A stretch of 64,000 nucleotides of DNA from Hafnia alvei (GCF_964063325.1 NZ_OZ061315.1:3782001-3846000); one strand, 5' to 3'. Counted from the first letter of the stretch, positions 50,922 through 60,134 are shown. The notes: generated by a model not told the origin, from the letters alone. Made by a program: numbers and translations.

Positions 50922-50937
50922 AGTGATGAAGGTCACA
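50922..50937. promoter_or_regulatory. CRP-like site in the divergent region
   Basis: AGTGA-TGAAGG-TCACA matches TGTGA-N6-TCACA at nine of ten positions. It is about 290 bp from the agaR-like gene and about 530 bp from the transporter gene, so which promoter it serves is open. Confidence 0.65.
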
Positions 50938-51469
50938 TATTTTGAATTTGACCGATATTTTGAAGCGCACCGCCGACGTTTTTCGGAAACATTGTGTAGC
51001 TGAGCGAGCTGAGACATGAAAGGCAGAATCGGCTATTCGTCCATATTGGGAATAGCCATATATAAAAAGCCGGTGCGAGTATTATATAAAATTCCTTATC
51101 GGTTCCGCCCACCAAATATAACCTAATTAAATAATTTTTAATTTACAATAAAACCCATGAATGAAATAAAATTAAAAATAATAATCAAAGAACCTTATAA
51201 ATAGATATTTAACTAGTTTACCCAACCACAGAAATATAATCTTTTAATTCATAGATTAAACACTCTATTTTTCTATCGGAGGCATCATTATCGTTCATCA
51301 ATGACGAGCGCGTTCACAACAATTAGTGATCTCTGTTTACTAAAACTTGAGTACCTACGCAAAACCCCACCTATTTTAATCCTCTACTCTCCTTACGTTG
51401 GCATTACCCGTTACCTTTAAAAAATACCTTTCATACCCGATAACCCACTTTTTAGTGCCGGAGTGTTAT

Positions 51470-52858
51470 ATGGATATAGTCAATTCAACACAAGAAAAAC
51501 CAAAAGAAAAACGATACCCAACAGATAAAGTTTCATGGACTACCGCAATATCTTACGGACTGGGAAGTTTTGGCGCCAATGTGATGTATGCATTTATCGC
51601 TATTTATCTCATGCTTTATTACACCGATAGCTTTGGTATAAAAGCAGCGGCCGTCGGTTTATTATTTTTAATTGCCCGCTTAGTCGATGGCGCAACAGAT
51701 ATTGCACTCGGAATTTTAGTTGATAACACCCATACCAAAATGGGGAAATTTAGGCCGTGGATTTTGATTGGCAGTATTTTAGTTTCACTGACCACCGTTG
51801 CCTGTTTTATCAGTCCCGATTTTTCAGAGGCAGGAAAACTGGTTTATGCTTACTCAACTTATATCTTATGGAGCATCTGCTTTGCCATTATTGATATCCC
51901 TTACTGGTCGCTCTCGGCTGCAATAACACAAGATCCCACAGAAAGAACCAAGGTGATTACTATCCCTAGAACCATTGCCACATTTGGTTTTCTGTCTGTC
52001 AGTGCAAGCACGCTATGGCTGGTGAAATATATGGGGAGTTGGTGGGCTGTCGCCATAATATATAGCCTGATATTTTTAGTGTGTATGTTGATTACTTTTT
52101 TCGGCGTAAAAGAAAAACACTCCGTGCCACGCAAAGAACGCCAAAGCTTCAAAGGATTTTGGATATTATTAAAACAACATAGACCGCTGCGTTTATTGTT
52201 GACCGGTATGTTTTTATTAGAAATGATTGGCGTTATCCGTGGCACATTCCAACTTTATTTTTTCATCTACAATCTCAACGCAGAAATGGCGCTTGGTGTA
52301 TTTCTTACGGTATCAATGATTGCACAGGTCGGCGGTGCCGTCGTATCTCCTTTTATATCAGCCAAAATTGGCAAGAAAAATACCGCGATATATAGCAGCG
52401 CCGTTATGGCTCTAGCCTGCATGCTGCTATTTTTCTTTCAAGGAAACATCACCCTTATATTCATCATCGGTGCAGTAGCCCCATTCTGTGGCGGCGTTGG
52501 ACAAATTGCACTTTATTCCATGGTGGCAGACTGTGTGGAATACGGTGAATGGGCCAGCGGCAACCGTTCTGAAGGTATGGTTTTTTCACTTAATATTTTT
52601 AAAACCAAACTTTCTGGCGCTATTGGTGGTGCCATTGGTGGATTCATGCTGTCGTGGGCGGGTTATATTCCTCATACCGTGCAAGCGACCAATACGGCTA
52701 TGTGGATTGGCCTGCTGTTTACCCTTATTCCCGGCGCGTTGACGCTCATTAGTTTAATACCTTTATCAAGCTATGAGATTACCGAACGCAGATTCTACGA
52801 AATCCTCGACGATATTCAGCAACGCAATATTAGCCAAAATTCAGGGGAAAATTCATGA
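51470..52858 (+). CDS. GPH-family sugar:cation symporter (MelB-like)
   Basis: A 462-residue inner-membrane symporter of the glycoside-pentoside-hexuronide family, to which MelB belongs, with about 12 membrane segments. Family segments include SYGLGSFGANVMYAFIAIYL near residue 28, RLVDGATDIALGILVD with the conserved aspartates of the cation site, and CVEYGEWASGNRSEGMVFS. I chose the ATG at 51470 (GGAG upstream); an in-frame start at 51398 would add 24 non-conserved residues. It overlaps the alpha-galactosidase gene by four bases, so it most likely imports an alpha-galactoside such as melibiose or raffinose. The exact substrate is inferred only. Confidence 0.85.
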   Translation: MDIVNSTQEKPKEKRYPTDKVSWTTAISYGLGSFGANVMYAFIAIYLMLYYTDSFGIKAAAVGLLFLIARLVDGATDIALGILVDNTHTKMGKFRPWILIGSILVSLTTVACFISPDFSEAGKLVYAYSTYILWSICFAIIDIPYWSLSAAITQDPTERTKVITIPRTIATFGFLSVSASTLWLVKYMGSWWAVAIIYSLIFLVCMLITFFGVKEKHSVPRKERQSFKGFWILLKQHRPLRLLLTGMFLLEMIGVIRGTFQLYFFIYNLNAEMALGVFLTVSMIAQVGGAVVSPFISAKIGKKNTAIYSSAVMALACMLLFFFQGNITLIFIIGAVAPFCGGVGQIALYSMVADCVEYGEWASGNRSEGMVFSLNIFKTKLSGAIGGAIGGFMLSWAGYIPHTVQATNTAMWIGLLFTLIPGALTLISLIPLSSYEITERRFYEILDDIQQRNISQNSGENS

Positions 52859-55053
52859 TTATCTGGAATGCCGAACAGCAAACTTTTCATCTGTGTAATC
52901 AGCACATCAGCTATGTATTAGGCATTGAGCATCAGCGTTATTTGGTGCATTGCTATTGGGGCAAACGGGTGGCTGCGTTTAATCAATACCATGATTATCC
53001 CAAACTGGATCGCTCATCGTTCTCCCCCACGCCAGCGGCATGGCCAGACAGAACGTTTTCTTTAGATACCGTTCTGCAGGAATATCCGGGGCACGGCGCA
53101 GGGGATTACCGAGAGCCCGCCTTTGAAGTGCGCTACGCGGATGGAACACAGGTAAGCAATCTGCATTATGTGTCACATCACATAGTTCAGGGCAAGCCAC
53201 GACTGGAAGGGCTGCCTAGCACGTGGGTAGAAACGGATGATGAAGCACAAACCCTGACGATTACGCTGGCCGATCCGGTGACGCATTTACAGGTAGAGTT
53301 AAGCTATACCCTGTTTCGCGACCATCCCGTCATCACCCGCTCCGCTCGCCTCATTAACCGAGGCAAACAGCCACTGCGCTTGCTGCGCGCGCTGAGCTGC
53401 GCGGTTGATTTCCCCGATAGTCACTATCAACAGATCCAGTTTCCTGGCGCTTGGGCACGAGAGCGGCAGCTTCATCGCCAGCCGCTAAATCCAGGCATTG
53501 TGGTGCTCGATAGCAAACGTGGAGCCAGCAGCACACACCAGCAACCGTTTATTGGCCTCGTGCGTCCAGAAACCACTGAAATGCAGGGAGAGGTCTGGGC
53601 CCTACATCTTGTGTACAGCGGCAACTTTACCGCTCGCACCGAGGTCGATGCCTATCAGCAAACGCGACTGCTCTTAGGTATTAATCCTCACGGATTTGGC
53701 TGGCAGCTACGGCCAAACGAATCATTCCAAACGCCAGAAGCCGTTATGGTATGGAGCGATACTGGGCTGAATGGCCTTTCTCAGGCGCTGCACCAGCTCT
53801 ATCGCAATAATCTGGTACGCGGACAACATCGCCATCAACCTCGCCCGATTCTGGCGAATAATTGGGAATCAACCTATTTTGACTTTAACGAAGAAAAGCT
53901 CTTAACGTTTGCACGCAATGCTAAACAGCTCGGCGTGGAGCTTTTAATGCTTGATGACGGCTGGTTTGGCGAACGCAATGACGACACCCGTTCTCTGGGT
54001 GACTGGTTTGTGAATCAGAAGAAATTTCCACAGGGCCTGCGCCCGCTGATTGATAAAGTCCATCAGCAGGGGATGAAGTTTGGTCTGTGGTTTGAACCGG
54101 AAATGATCTCACGCCGCAGCCAGCTCTTCACTCAGCATCCCGACTGGGTGATATGCGCAGGGGAACAACCGCTGTCAGAAGGGCGCAATCAATACATTTT
54201 AGATCTTGGCCGCGCAGAAGTACGCGACAATATTCTGTCGCAAATGAGCATATTTCTCGAAAAACACCCCATTGATTACATTAAGTGGGATATGAACCGC
54301 AATATGAGCGAAGTGGGCTCATGTGTGATGCCTGCCGAGCAGCAACAAGAGACAGCACATCGCTATATCCTTGGCCTCTATTCCCTACTCGATGCACTCG
54401 TCACGCGTTTTCCACATATTCTATTTGAATGCTGTGCTGGCGGAGGCGGGCGTTTCGATCCTGGGATGCTTTATTACATGCCACAGGCATGGGTCAGTGA
54501 TAACACCGATGCGGCCTCCAGAGTGTATATCCAGCACGCTACCAGCCTGCTTTATCCACCCATTATGCAGTGCGCACACGTCTCCGAAGTGCCAAACCAC
54601 CAAATGGGTCGCTCCACCAGCATAGCCATGCGTGGTGCGGTGGCGATGAGTGGAAACTATGGTCTGATGCTTAATCTGATGCATCAAGACGCTGAACGCG
54701 ATCGCGCCGTCACTGAGCAAATCGCTTTTTATCAGCAACATCGTCAACTGATCCAATTTGGCACGTTCTGGCGTTTGGTTAGCCCATGGCAGCACCCAGA
54801 TTTTGCCGCTTGGATGTTCGTTTCGCCTGATAAGCACGAAGCGCTGGTCATGGCTTTTTCCTTGGTGAGCTTAGCCTCTGCGCCGCTGCGGTTGCTGCAC
54901 TTGGCTGGATTAGATGCCCAAGCACGTTATCAGATAGATGATTCCCCTACCGAGATTGGCGGCGATGAGCTGATGTATCGCGGGATATTCATCGATCCTC
55001 CCCTCAACAGAGATTACACCAGCCGTATCTGGCATCTGAGATGTAGCCAATAG
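52855..55053 (+). CDS. Alpha-galactosidase, GH36 family
   Basis: A 732-residue cytoplasmic enzyme (no signal peptide) that removes terminal alpha-galactose. The GH36 catalytic barrel spans about residues 330-650. The nucleophile is Asp479 in IKWDMNRNMSE and the acid/base is Asp549 in WVSDNTDA, the same 70-residue spacing as in well-studied GH36 enzymes; LMLDDGWFGERNDD and the FECCAGGGGRFD loop with the cysteine pair are also present. It resembles RafA-type tetrameric enzymes. The start overlaps the symporter stop (ATGA). Alpha-N-acetylgalactosaminidase activity cannot be excluded from sequence alone. Confidence 0.93.
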   Translation: MIIWNAEQQTFHLCNQHISYVLGIEHQRYLVHCYWGKRVAAFNQYHDYPKLDRSSFSPTPAAWPDRTFSLDTVLQEYPGHGAGDYREPAFEVRYADGTQVSNLHYVSHHIVQGKPRLEGLPSTWVETDDEAQTLTITLADPVTHLQVELSYTLFRDHPVITRSARLINRGKQPLRLLRALSCAVDFPDSHYQQIQFPGAWARERQLHRQPLNPGIVVLDSKRGASSTHQQPFIGLVRPETTEMQGEVWALHLVYSGNFTARTEVDAYQQTRLLLGINPHGFGWQLRPNESFQTPEAVMVWSDTGLNGLSQALHQLYRNNLVRGQHRHQPRPILANNWESTYFDFNEEKLLTFARNAKQLGVELLMLDDGWFGERNDDTRSLGDWFVNQKKFPQGLRPLIDKVHQQGMKFGLWFEPEMISRRSQLFTQHPDWVICAGEQPLSEGRNQYILDLGRAEVRDNILSQMSIFLEKHPIDYIKWDMNRNMSEVGSCVMPAEQQQETAHRYILGLYSLLDALVTRFPHILFECCAGGGGRFDPGMLYYMPQAWVSDNTDAASRVYIQHATSLLYPPIMQCAHVSEVPNHQMGRSTSIAMRGAVAMSGNYGLMLNLMHQDAERDRAVTEQIAFYQQHRQLIQFGTFWRLVSPWQHPDFAAWMFVSPDKHEALVMAFSLVSLASAPLRLLHLAGLDAQARYQIDDSPTEIGGDELMYRGIFIDPPLNRDYTSRIWHLRCSQ

Positions 55054-55135
55054 GCGTTAACTCTTATTTTGGGGAGCTTTCCCCCTGTTCGCTCACGACT
55101 ATTTTTCATTCTTCGTGTAGAAAAAGGATTTCTTT

Positions 55136-56554
55136 ATGCGCGAAATAAATCGCTGTTCTCTGCTTGCCGCCACACTCATAGCAGTGCCCACCTTACTCAT
55201 TGCTGCTCCAGTACCAACCGCAGGTTTTTGGGATGACGCCCACTTAACCGGCGGAGTTTATTATTCACAGCGCTATCGTGATAAACGCGATATGACCATA
55301 GGTAGCCCCAACTACGGCGACTATGTTGAAGATCTGCATCATGCAACCTTTAACGCCAATCTGGATTTCAGCTCGGGATACATCGACGACATCATCGGCC
55401 TCGATCTTGCCGCTTTTGCTGCGGAAAATCTGGCGACCGGCAATGCGGCTCACCCCAATGAAATCAGTCTTAGCTCAGCCAACCAACGCTGGGGCGAGCA
55501 CTGGTCCGGCGATAAGGGCGGGGTCAATTTATATAAAGCCGCGCTAAAACTGAAATATGACGACTACTGGATGCGCGCGGGCTATATCCAGCCATCAGGA
55601 CAAACCTTATTGGCTGTGCATTGGGGTTTTGTACCTGGAGCCTATCAGGGCGTAGAGATGGGCGGTAGCTGGGATTATGGTGATAACGGAACGCTCTCGG
55701 CATCCTATTTCTGGTCCGATCAATATAAGGCACCTTGGTATACGGAAATGTATGAGTTTCGCGCTGCCGATAACAGCACGAAAATCGATTATGTGCAGGC
55801 CGCAGGGATTAAGTATGACTTTAAAAACAATCTGATACTGGAAGCTTCAATGGCGCAAGCCGCTGATTTTATGGATCAGTACATGACCAAGCTGTCTTAC
55901 AGTTTTCCAGTGGCTGGCAACGATCTGCGTGTTAGCTATCAGTTTTATGGAGCAAAAGACAAAGTGGGTAATGGAACAGTTGCGGCCTACGGTTCGATTA
56001 ACGATGAGTACGACGGCCTCGCCTGGCTGCAGGGCATTACGCTGGGTTATACCGTCGATACGCTGGATTTTCGCTTAGAAGCACAAACCGTCAAAGCCGA
56101 AGGCAATCAGGGATTCTTTCTACAACGAATTACGCCAGCCTATGCCAGCTCTAACGGGCGACTGGATATTTGGTGGGATGCCGCGTCGGACTTTGATGCC
56201 AACGGCGAAACGTCTGCGTTTGCCGGAGTTGCCTACGATCTCAAGAATTATGATCTCCCCGGCTGGGTTATTGGCGCAGGCTATGTCTATGGCTGGAACG
56301 CCAAACCCTGCACTACCTGCACCGTCGACGGCGAACTTGCCGATCAAAACCAGCGCATCGATGAATCAGCATGGACATTCAATATCGCCCATATCGTACA
56401 GACCGGGCGGCTTAAAGGAACGCTGTTTAACCTCCATTACATCAACTACGACAATCACGGCAGTAACCCAAACTATAGCGGTGGCTACAACAATATGTTT
56501 CAGGATGAAATTGATATCAAATTCAACGTCATCGCGCCATTTACTATCTTTTAA
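55136..56554 (+). CDS. OprD/ChiP-like outer-membrane porin
   Basis: A 472-residue outer-membrane protein: signal peptide to about residue 24, then a mature start WDDAHLTGGVYYSQRYRDKRD and a barrel made of many short aromatic strands, ending FNVIAPFTIF with a terminal phenylalanine. It fits the OprD family that includes the chitooligosaccharide porin ChiP. The CTTC pair near residue 390 may form a loop disulfide. It lies 82 bases after the alpha-galactosidase gene and 102 bp before a ChiQ-like lipoprotein gene, so its likely cargo is the alpha-galactoside used by this operon. Confidence 0.82.
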   Translation: MREINRCSLLAATLIAVPTLLIAAPVPTAGFWDDAHLTGGVYYSQRYRDKRDMTIGSPNYGDYVEDLHHATFNANLDFSSGYIDDIIGLDLAAFAAENLATGNAAHPNEISLSSANQRWGEHWSGDKGGVNLYKAALKLKYDDYWMRAGYIQPSGQTLLAVHWGFVPGAYQGVEMGGSWDYGDNGTLSASYFWSDQYKAPWYTEMYEFRAADNSTKIDYVQAAGIKYDFKNNLILEASMAQAADFMDQYMTKLSYSFPVAGNDLRVSYQFYGAKDKVGNGTVAAYGSINDEYDGLAWLQGITLGYTVDTLDFRLEAQTVKAEGNQGFFLQRITPAYASSNGRLDIWWDAASDFDANGETSAFAGVAYDLKNYDLPGWVIGAGYVYGWNAKPCTTCTVDGELADQNQRIDESAWTFNIAHIVQTGRLKGTLFNLHYINYDNHGSNPNYSGGYNNMFQDEIDIKFNVIAPFTIF

Positions 56555-56656
56555 ACCAGCGTAGCGCCACAGGGGTCGAGTTAGATGTGGGAACCAGTTA
56601 GAGCATATGGCCTGCAACCTGCGGCGATACCGCAACGATGCCTTCAAGGAGGAGAA

Positions 56657-56845
56657 ATGAGCAGAATGGGCATTACAATACTAGGCCTGCTTTTAGCAGG
56701 GTGTCAGGGGGCATCTCAACCGAGAAGCGCTCAGGAAACTATTTCACCAAAAGATTATCAAGAGTGTATTCAAGCAGCCATGGATGGCAACGGGCAGGCA
56801 AGTACGGAGAAATGCAATAAAGTGATGCAGGACGCTCGCGAGTAG
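56657..56845 (+). CDS. Small ChiQ-like lipoprotein
   Basis: A 62-residue protein with a short signal MSRMGITILGLLLAGC; the lipobox LLAG^C predicts a lipoprotein of about 46 residues after processing. The mature part has the segment SPKDYQECIQAAMDGNG and resembles ChiQ, the lipoprotein encoded after chiP. Start chosen at 56657 after a very good AAGGAGGAG site. Two further cysteines (Cys in QEC and EKC) may pair. ChiQ function is unknown; presumably it assists the porin. Confidence 0.78.
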   Translation: MSRMGITILGLLLAGCQGASQPRSAQETISPKDYQECIQAAMDGNGQASTEKCNKVMQDARE

Positions 56846-56869
56846 CACCCGTTATAGACAATTTTTTAA

Positions 56870-56898
56870 TGCGAGGACGTTAACTTAACTTCCTCGCA
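56870..56898. terminator. Hairpin between the ChiQ-like gene and yehS
   Basis: TGCGAGGA / TCCTCGCA, eight perfect base pairs with a 13-base loop, between two convergent genes. No T run follows on plus, so termination is uncertain. Confidence 0.5.
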
Positions 56899-56957
56899 CA
56901 TTAAATGATTGACCGCTACCACGGCAGAACCGTAAACGGCTTTTAACGCTGTGAGTA

Positions 56958-57422
56958 TTAGCCTTTACGCACGCGCGCAGCTAATCCTTTCAGAAAATAA
57001 CGCAGCAGCTGGTCGCCACATTCACGATAATGTTTATGCCCGTCAGCGCGGAAAATAGCGCTCAGTTCGGATTCGGTAATCGCGAAATCCTGAGATTTTA
57101 AGATCTCGATAATATCCACGGACTTAAGCTCAAATGCCACGCGCAGCTTTTTCAGAATAATGTTGTTGGTGATACGGCGTTCAACTTTTGGCGCAGGATA
57201 CTTCTCATCTTTGCCACGCTTGAAGAAAATCAGACCATTCAGGAAATATCCCATCACAACATCAGGGCAAACCTTAAAGCCTTCTTCACCTTCTTTGGTT
57301 ACGAAGCTCGCCATTTCTTCCAGCGTCACCTTGGTGTCGGCCAGAGCTAAAATGCTGATCATTTTCTCGTTATTCAGATTCAGCATGTAGCGAACGCTGC
57401 GTAAAACATCATTATTCATCAT
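56958..57422 (-). CDS. yehS: YehS-like DUF1456 protein
   Basis: A 154-residue cytoplasmic protein of two repeated DUF1456 units: NDVLRSVRYMLNLNNEKMISILAL (residues about 4-27) and NNIILKKLRVAFELKSVDIIEIL (about 80-102), each followed by a CPD/CGDQ-type motif (EEGFKVCPD, YRECGDQLLRYFLKGLA). E. coli YehS is the closest relative I recognise; its function is unknown. I prefer the ATG at 57422; the frame is open to 57455. In E. coli yehS lies elsewhere, so this gene may have come with the island or been rearranged. Confidence 0.82.
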   Translation of the reverse strand: MMNNDVLRSVRYMLNLNNEKMISILALADTKVTLEEMASFVTKEGEEGFKVCPDVVMGYFLNGLIFFKRGKDEKYPAPKVERRITNNIILKKLRVAFELKSVDIIEILKSQDFAITESELSAIFRADGHKHYRECGDQLLRYFLKGLAARVRKG

Positions 57423-57551
57423 TACCGGGTACATCCTCTCGATTTTAGTGCGCAAAAAGCATCAGGGCGCATTATAGAGATATTCTGCGTTTCACGTTGA
57501 AGAAATCGTCATCCGTTTGCATTGATGCCTCTATGCCCACGCTTTTGGCCT

Positions 57552-58004
57552 CTAATTTTCGATATTACAGGCTTCCGGGCTACGCACCATCACCGTTGGA
57601 TGACGGTTTTGTTCGTGCCATAAACTGGTCGCTTGCCCACGCGTTAGCTCCAACGCTTGGTCGCGAAACTCAGAAGCGGTGAGCCCCCCACGCTGAGGGA
57701 ACAGCTGAATCATGGAGCCTAAACTAATGCCCACCACCACTTCGCATTTAGAGTGCTTATGGCTCATCAACGCAGCGCTGCGAAACGGGGCCGCGCCTAA
57801 AATGTCGGTTATAAAGACCACCCCATCACCGCTGTCTGCGGCATGTAGCGCATCACACATCATCCGACTAAGCATATTGGTGCTCAGCCAATCGGTATAT
57901 TCAACGCTGATACATTGCTCTGGCAGCGCCCCCAGCAAATGCTTGAGTGATTTTAGCGTGCCGCTGGCAAAGCCAGTATGTCCTGCTAAGACAATCCCTA
58001 ACAT
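57552..58004 (-). CDS. yadI: Orphan PTS EIIA component YadI
   Basis: A 150-residue mannose-family EIIA with the active histidine in MLGIVLAGHTGFASG (His9). The segments NMLSRMMCDAL and FITDILGAAPFRSAALMSHKHS match E. coli YadI. It has no EIIB, EIIC or EIID partner beside it; the aga-type PTS set lies 10.5 kb away, on the same strand. In E. coli yadI directly follows yadE, so the DNA between is an insertion here or was lost there. Confidence 0.87.
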   Translation of the reverse strand: MLGIVLAGHTGFASGTLKSLKHLLGALPEQCISVEYTDWLSTNMLSRMMCDALHAADSGDGVVFITDILGAAPFRSAALMSHKHSKCEVVVGISLGSMIQLFPQRGGLTASEFRDQALELTRGQATSLWHEQNRHPTVMVRSPEACNIEN

Positions 58005-58376
58005 GTGCGTTCTCCCCTTGCTGCTTGGTACGGCATCCTGCCGTTCGTCGCCATAAATAGTAAAATCTGCTGCGGGCTTTTAGGAGCAGGCATTCAGATT
58101 AATCTCACAAGTATTAGGGTTTATCAGGAAATGGCGTTCACCGCAGCAAACATAATCAATAGCGATGCAGGAGTGTGAGATAAGGCAGATATGATGCTAT
58201 TTAAAACAAAAAACTGTTTAACAGTAACTACGTTTACTTAGGCTCGATTTTAGGGAGAGTACACCGATGGGGTCGTAGCGGCGTCAGCCGCCGGAGCGCC
58301 CCGCGGTGTACTATGCCCGTGTATCTCGATCTCTTAAACGAACGGCATTACCTTCTTTAACATAGGCTTGAGGCGA
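58005..58376. other. Intergenic region between yadH and yadI
   Basis: 372 bp without a gene. It holds the yadI promoter and, at 58258-58312, a long GC-rich hairpin listed separately. I see no RNA gene I recognise. Confidence 0.65.
58258..58312. repeat. GC-rich multi-part hairpin downstream of yadH
   Basis: Outer arms AGTACACCG / CGGTGTACT (nine perfect pairs) enclose GGGG / CCCC and an inner GCGGC-GTCA-GCCGC stem. The 55-bp unit can form a long interrupted cruciform or RNA hairpin. It is followed by no T run on either strand. Confidence 0.7.
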
Positions 58377-59147
58377 TTAGGAACGCAGACCGCGCCCGCG
58401 CTCAATGAGATACCACGCCAGCAGATAGAACACCACAATAAACGCCAGCAGTACCACAAAGGTGAAGATAAGCGGTACATCGTTAATGCCTAAGAACCCA
58501 AAACGGAAGCCGCTGATCATATAGACGATAGGATTCAGCTTTGATACCGCCTGCCAGAAAGGAGGCAACAGGGTCAGCGAATAGAATACGCCGCCCAAAT
58601 AGGTCAATGGCGTCAGCACAAAGGTTGGCACCAGACTGATATCGTCAAAGGTTTTGGCAAATACGGCGTTCAGCAACCCACCCAGCGAGAACAGGATAGC
58701 AGTACACAGCAGCGTCGCCGCGACAACACCCCAACTGTGAACATGGAATGGCACGAAGAATAATGACACCAGCGTCACTAGAATACCCACGCACACGCCA
58801 CGCGCCACACCGCCGCCGACAAAACCGGCGATGATCACGTGCGTTGGCACTGGCGCAACCAGAAGTTCTTCAATGTTGCGCTGAAACTTAGCGCTGAAAA
58901 ACGACGATGCCACGTTGGCATAAGAGTTCGTAATCACCGACATCATGATAAGACCCGGCACGATAAACTGCATGTAATCAAAACCATGCATTTCGCCGAT
59001 GCGAGAACCAATCAGATTGCCAAAAATGATGAAGTACAGCGTCATGGTAATGACTGGCGGCACCAGCGTTTGGATCCAAATTCGGGCAAAACGATGAACT
59101 TCTTTGGTCCAGATACTTTTCAGCGCGACCCAATAGAGTGCGTTCAT
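58377..59147 (-). CDS. yadH: ABC-2 type transporter permease YadH
   Basis: A 256-residue inner-membrane permease with six hydrophobic segments and the ABC-2 pattern (FDYMQFIVPGLIMMSVITNSYANVASSFF, LAPTPxSx-like LLVAPVPTHVIIAGFVGGG). It pairs with the ATPase YadG (four-base overlap, ATGA). The pair resembles exporters of polysaccharides or drugs; the substrate is unknown. Conserved in E. coli between can and yadI. Confidence 0.9.
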   Translation of the reverse strand: MNALYWVALKSIWTKEVHRFARIWIQTLVPPVITMTLYFIIFGNLIGSRIGEMHGFDYMQFIVPGLIMMSVITNSYANVASSFFSAKFQRNIEELLVAPVPTHVIIAGFVGGGVARGVCVGILVTLVSLFFVPFHVHSWGVVAATLLCTAILFSLGGLLNAVFAKTFDDISLVPTFVLTPLTYLGGVFYSLTLLPPFWQAVSKLNPIVYMISGFRFGFLGINDVPLIFTFVVLLAFIVVFYLLAWYLIERGRGLRS

Positions 59148-60091
59148 GCCTTTTTCTCCGTATTCACACGCGGTTTTTCATCATGATCGTGCACTAAGGT
59201 CACGAACAACTCTTCCAAACGGTTGGCTTTGTTACGCATGCTCAATACCTGAATCCCCTGCGCACTTAGCTGACTGAATACGCCATTCAAGCCCTGCTCA
59301 CGCAGCACTTCAACTTCCAGCGTTGAGGTATCACGCAGATGGTGCTTATAACCCTCAAGCTTCGGTAATGGGCTTTTCGCCGCCAAATCCAAAATGAAAG
59401 TTTCAGATTTCAACTTTGAAAGCAATTCTTTCATGGACGTGTTTTCAACCAGCTCACCGTTCTGAATAATGCCGATGTTACGACACAGCATCTCAGCTTC
59501 TTCCAGATAGTGCGTAGTCAGAATAATGGTGGTTCCCTGAGCGTTCAGCTCTTTCAAGAATCCCCACATTGAGCGGCGCAGTTCGATATCTACGCCCGCG
59601 GTCGGTTCATCAAGAATCAGCAGTTTTGGCTCATGCATCAGCGCGCGGGCAATCATCAAACGGCGTTTCATGCCGCCAGAAAGCATACGAGCACGTTCGT
59701 CACGTTTTCCCCAGAGATCCAACTGCTTGAGGTATTTCTCCGCACGAACCAAGGCTTCTGAATGAGCGACACCATAGTAGCCCGCCTGATGCACCACTAT
59801 CTGCATCACCGTTTCAAACGGGTTGAAGTTGAACTCCTGAGGCACCAAACCAAGCTGGCGTTTAGCATTAACGATGTCACGATCGATGTCATAACCGAAC
59901 ACGTTGACCTTACCGGAGGATTTATTCACCAAGGAGCTAATAATGCCGATGGTGGTCGATTTCCCTGCGCCATTTGGCCCAAGCAGGGCATAAAAATCGC
60001 CAGCCTCAACCTGTAAATCAATACCGCGCAGCGCCTGCACGCCACCCGCATACGTTTTGGTGAGCTGGGAAAGTTCCAGTGCGTTTGTCAT
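59144..60091 (-). CDS. yadG: ABC transporter ATPase YadG
   Basis: A 315-residue ATPase: Walker A LLGPNGAGKSTTIG (about residues 36-49), ABC signature LSGGMKRRLMIARAL, Walker B LLILDEPTAGVD, then a C-terminal extension of about 80 residues typical of ABC-2 drug/polysaccharide exporters. It works with YadH. Start at 60091 lies downstream of an unusual palindrome and hairpin in the divergent region. Confidence 0.92.
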   Translation of the reverse strand: MTNALELSQLTKTYAGGVQALRGIDLQVEAGDFYALLGPNGAGKSTTIGIISSLVNKSSGKVNVFGYDIDRDIVNAKRQLGLVPQEFNFNPFETVMQIVVHQAGYYGVAHSEALVRAEKYLKQLDLWGKRDERARMLSGGMKRRLMIARALMHEPKLLILDEPTAGVDIELRRSMWGFLKELNAQGTTIILTTHYLEEAEMLCRNIGIIQNGELVENTSMKELLSKLKSETFILDLAAKSPLPKLEGYKHHLRDTSTLEVEVLREQGLNGVFSQLSAQGIQVLSMRNKANRLEELFVTLVHDHDEKPRVNTEKKA

Positions 60092-60111
60092 TATGATTAG
60101 CGTACCTTTGC

Positions 60112-60134
60112 GCCTGAGCTATCAGGCTTTTTTT
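60112..60134 (+). terminator. Plus-strand intrinsic terminator just upstream of yadG
   Basis: GCCTGA-GCTA-TCAGGC followed by seven T. It has terminator form on the plus strand, although yadG is read from the minus strand; in the yadG leader it would be a simple hairpin. Confidence 0.6.

Larger units (their letters stand above)
50636..51469. other. Divergent regulatory region between the agaR-like gene and the GPH transporter gene
   Basis: 834 bp without a convincing gene. The left part carries two good CRP-like sites and an AgaR-box-like palindrome, listed separately. The right part (51110-51400) is very AT-rich and must hold the transporter promoter. A weaker CRP-like match, AGTGATCTCTGTTTACT, lies near 51323. 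Several TTTCGTT-type elements occur on the minus strand between 50665 and 50885. Confidence 0.75.

Noticed and set aside
54421..54837. 138-codon open frame opposite the alpha-galactosidase gene
   Set aside because: Antisense to the conserved catalytic region; no start signal.
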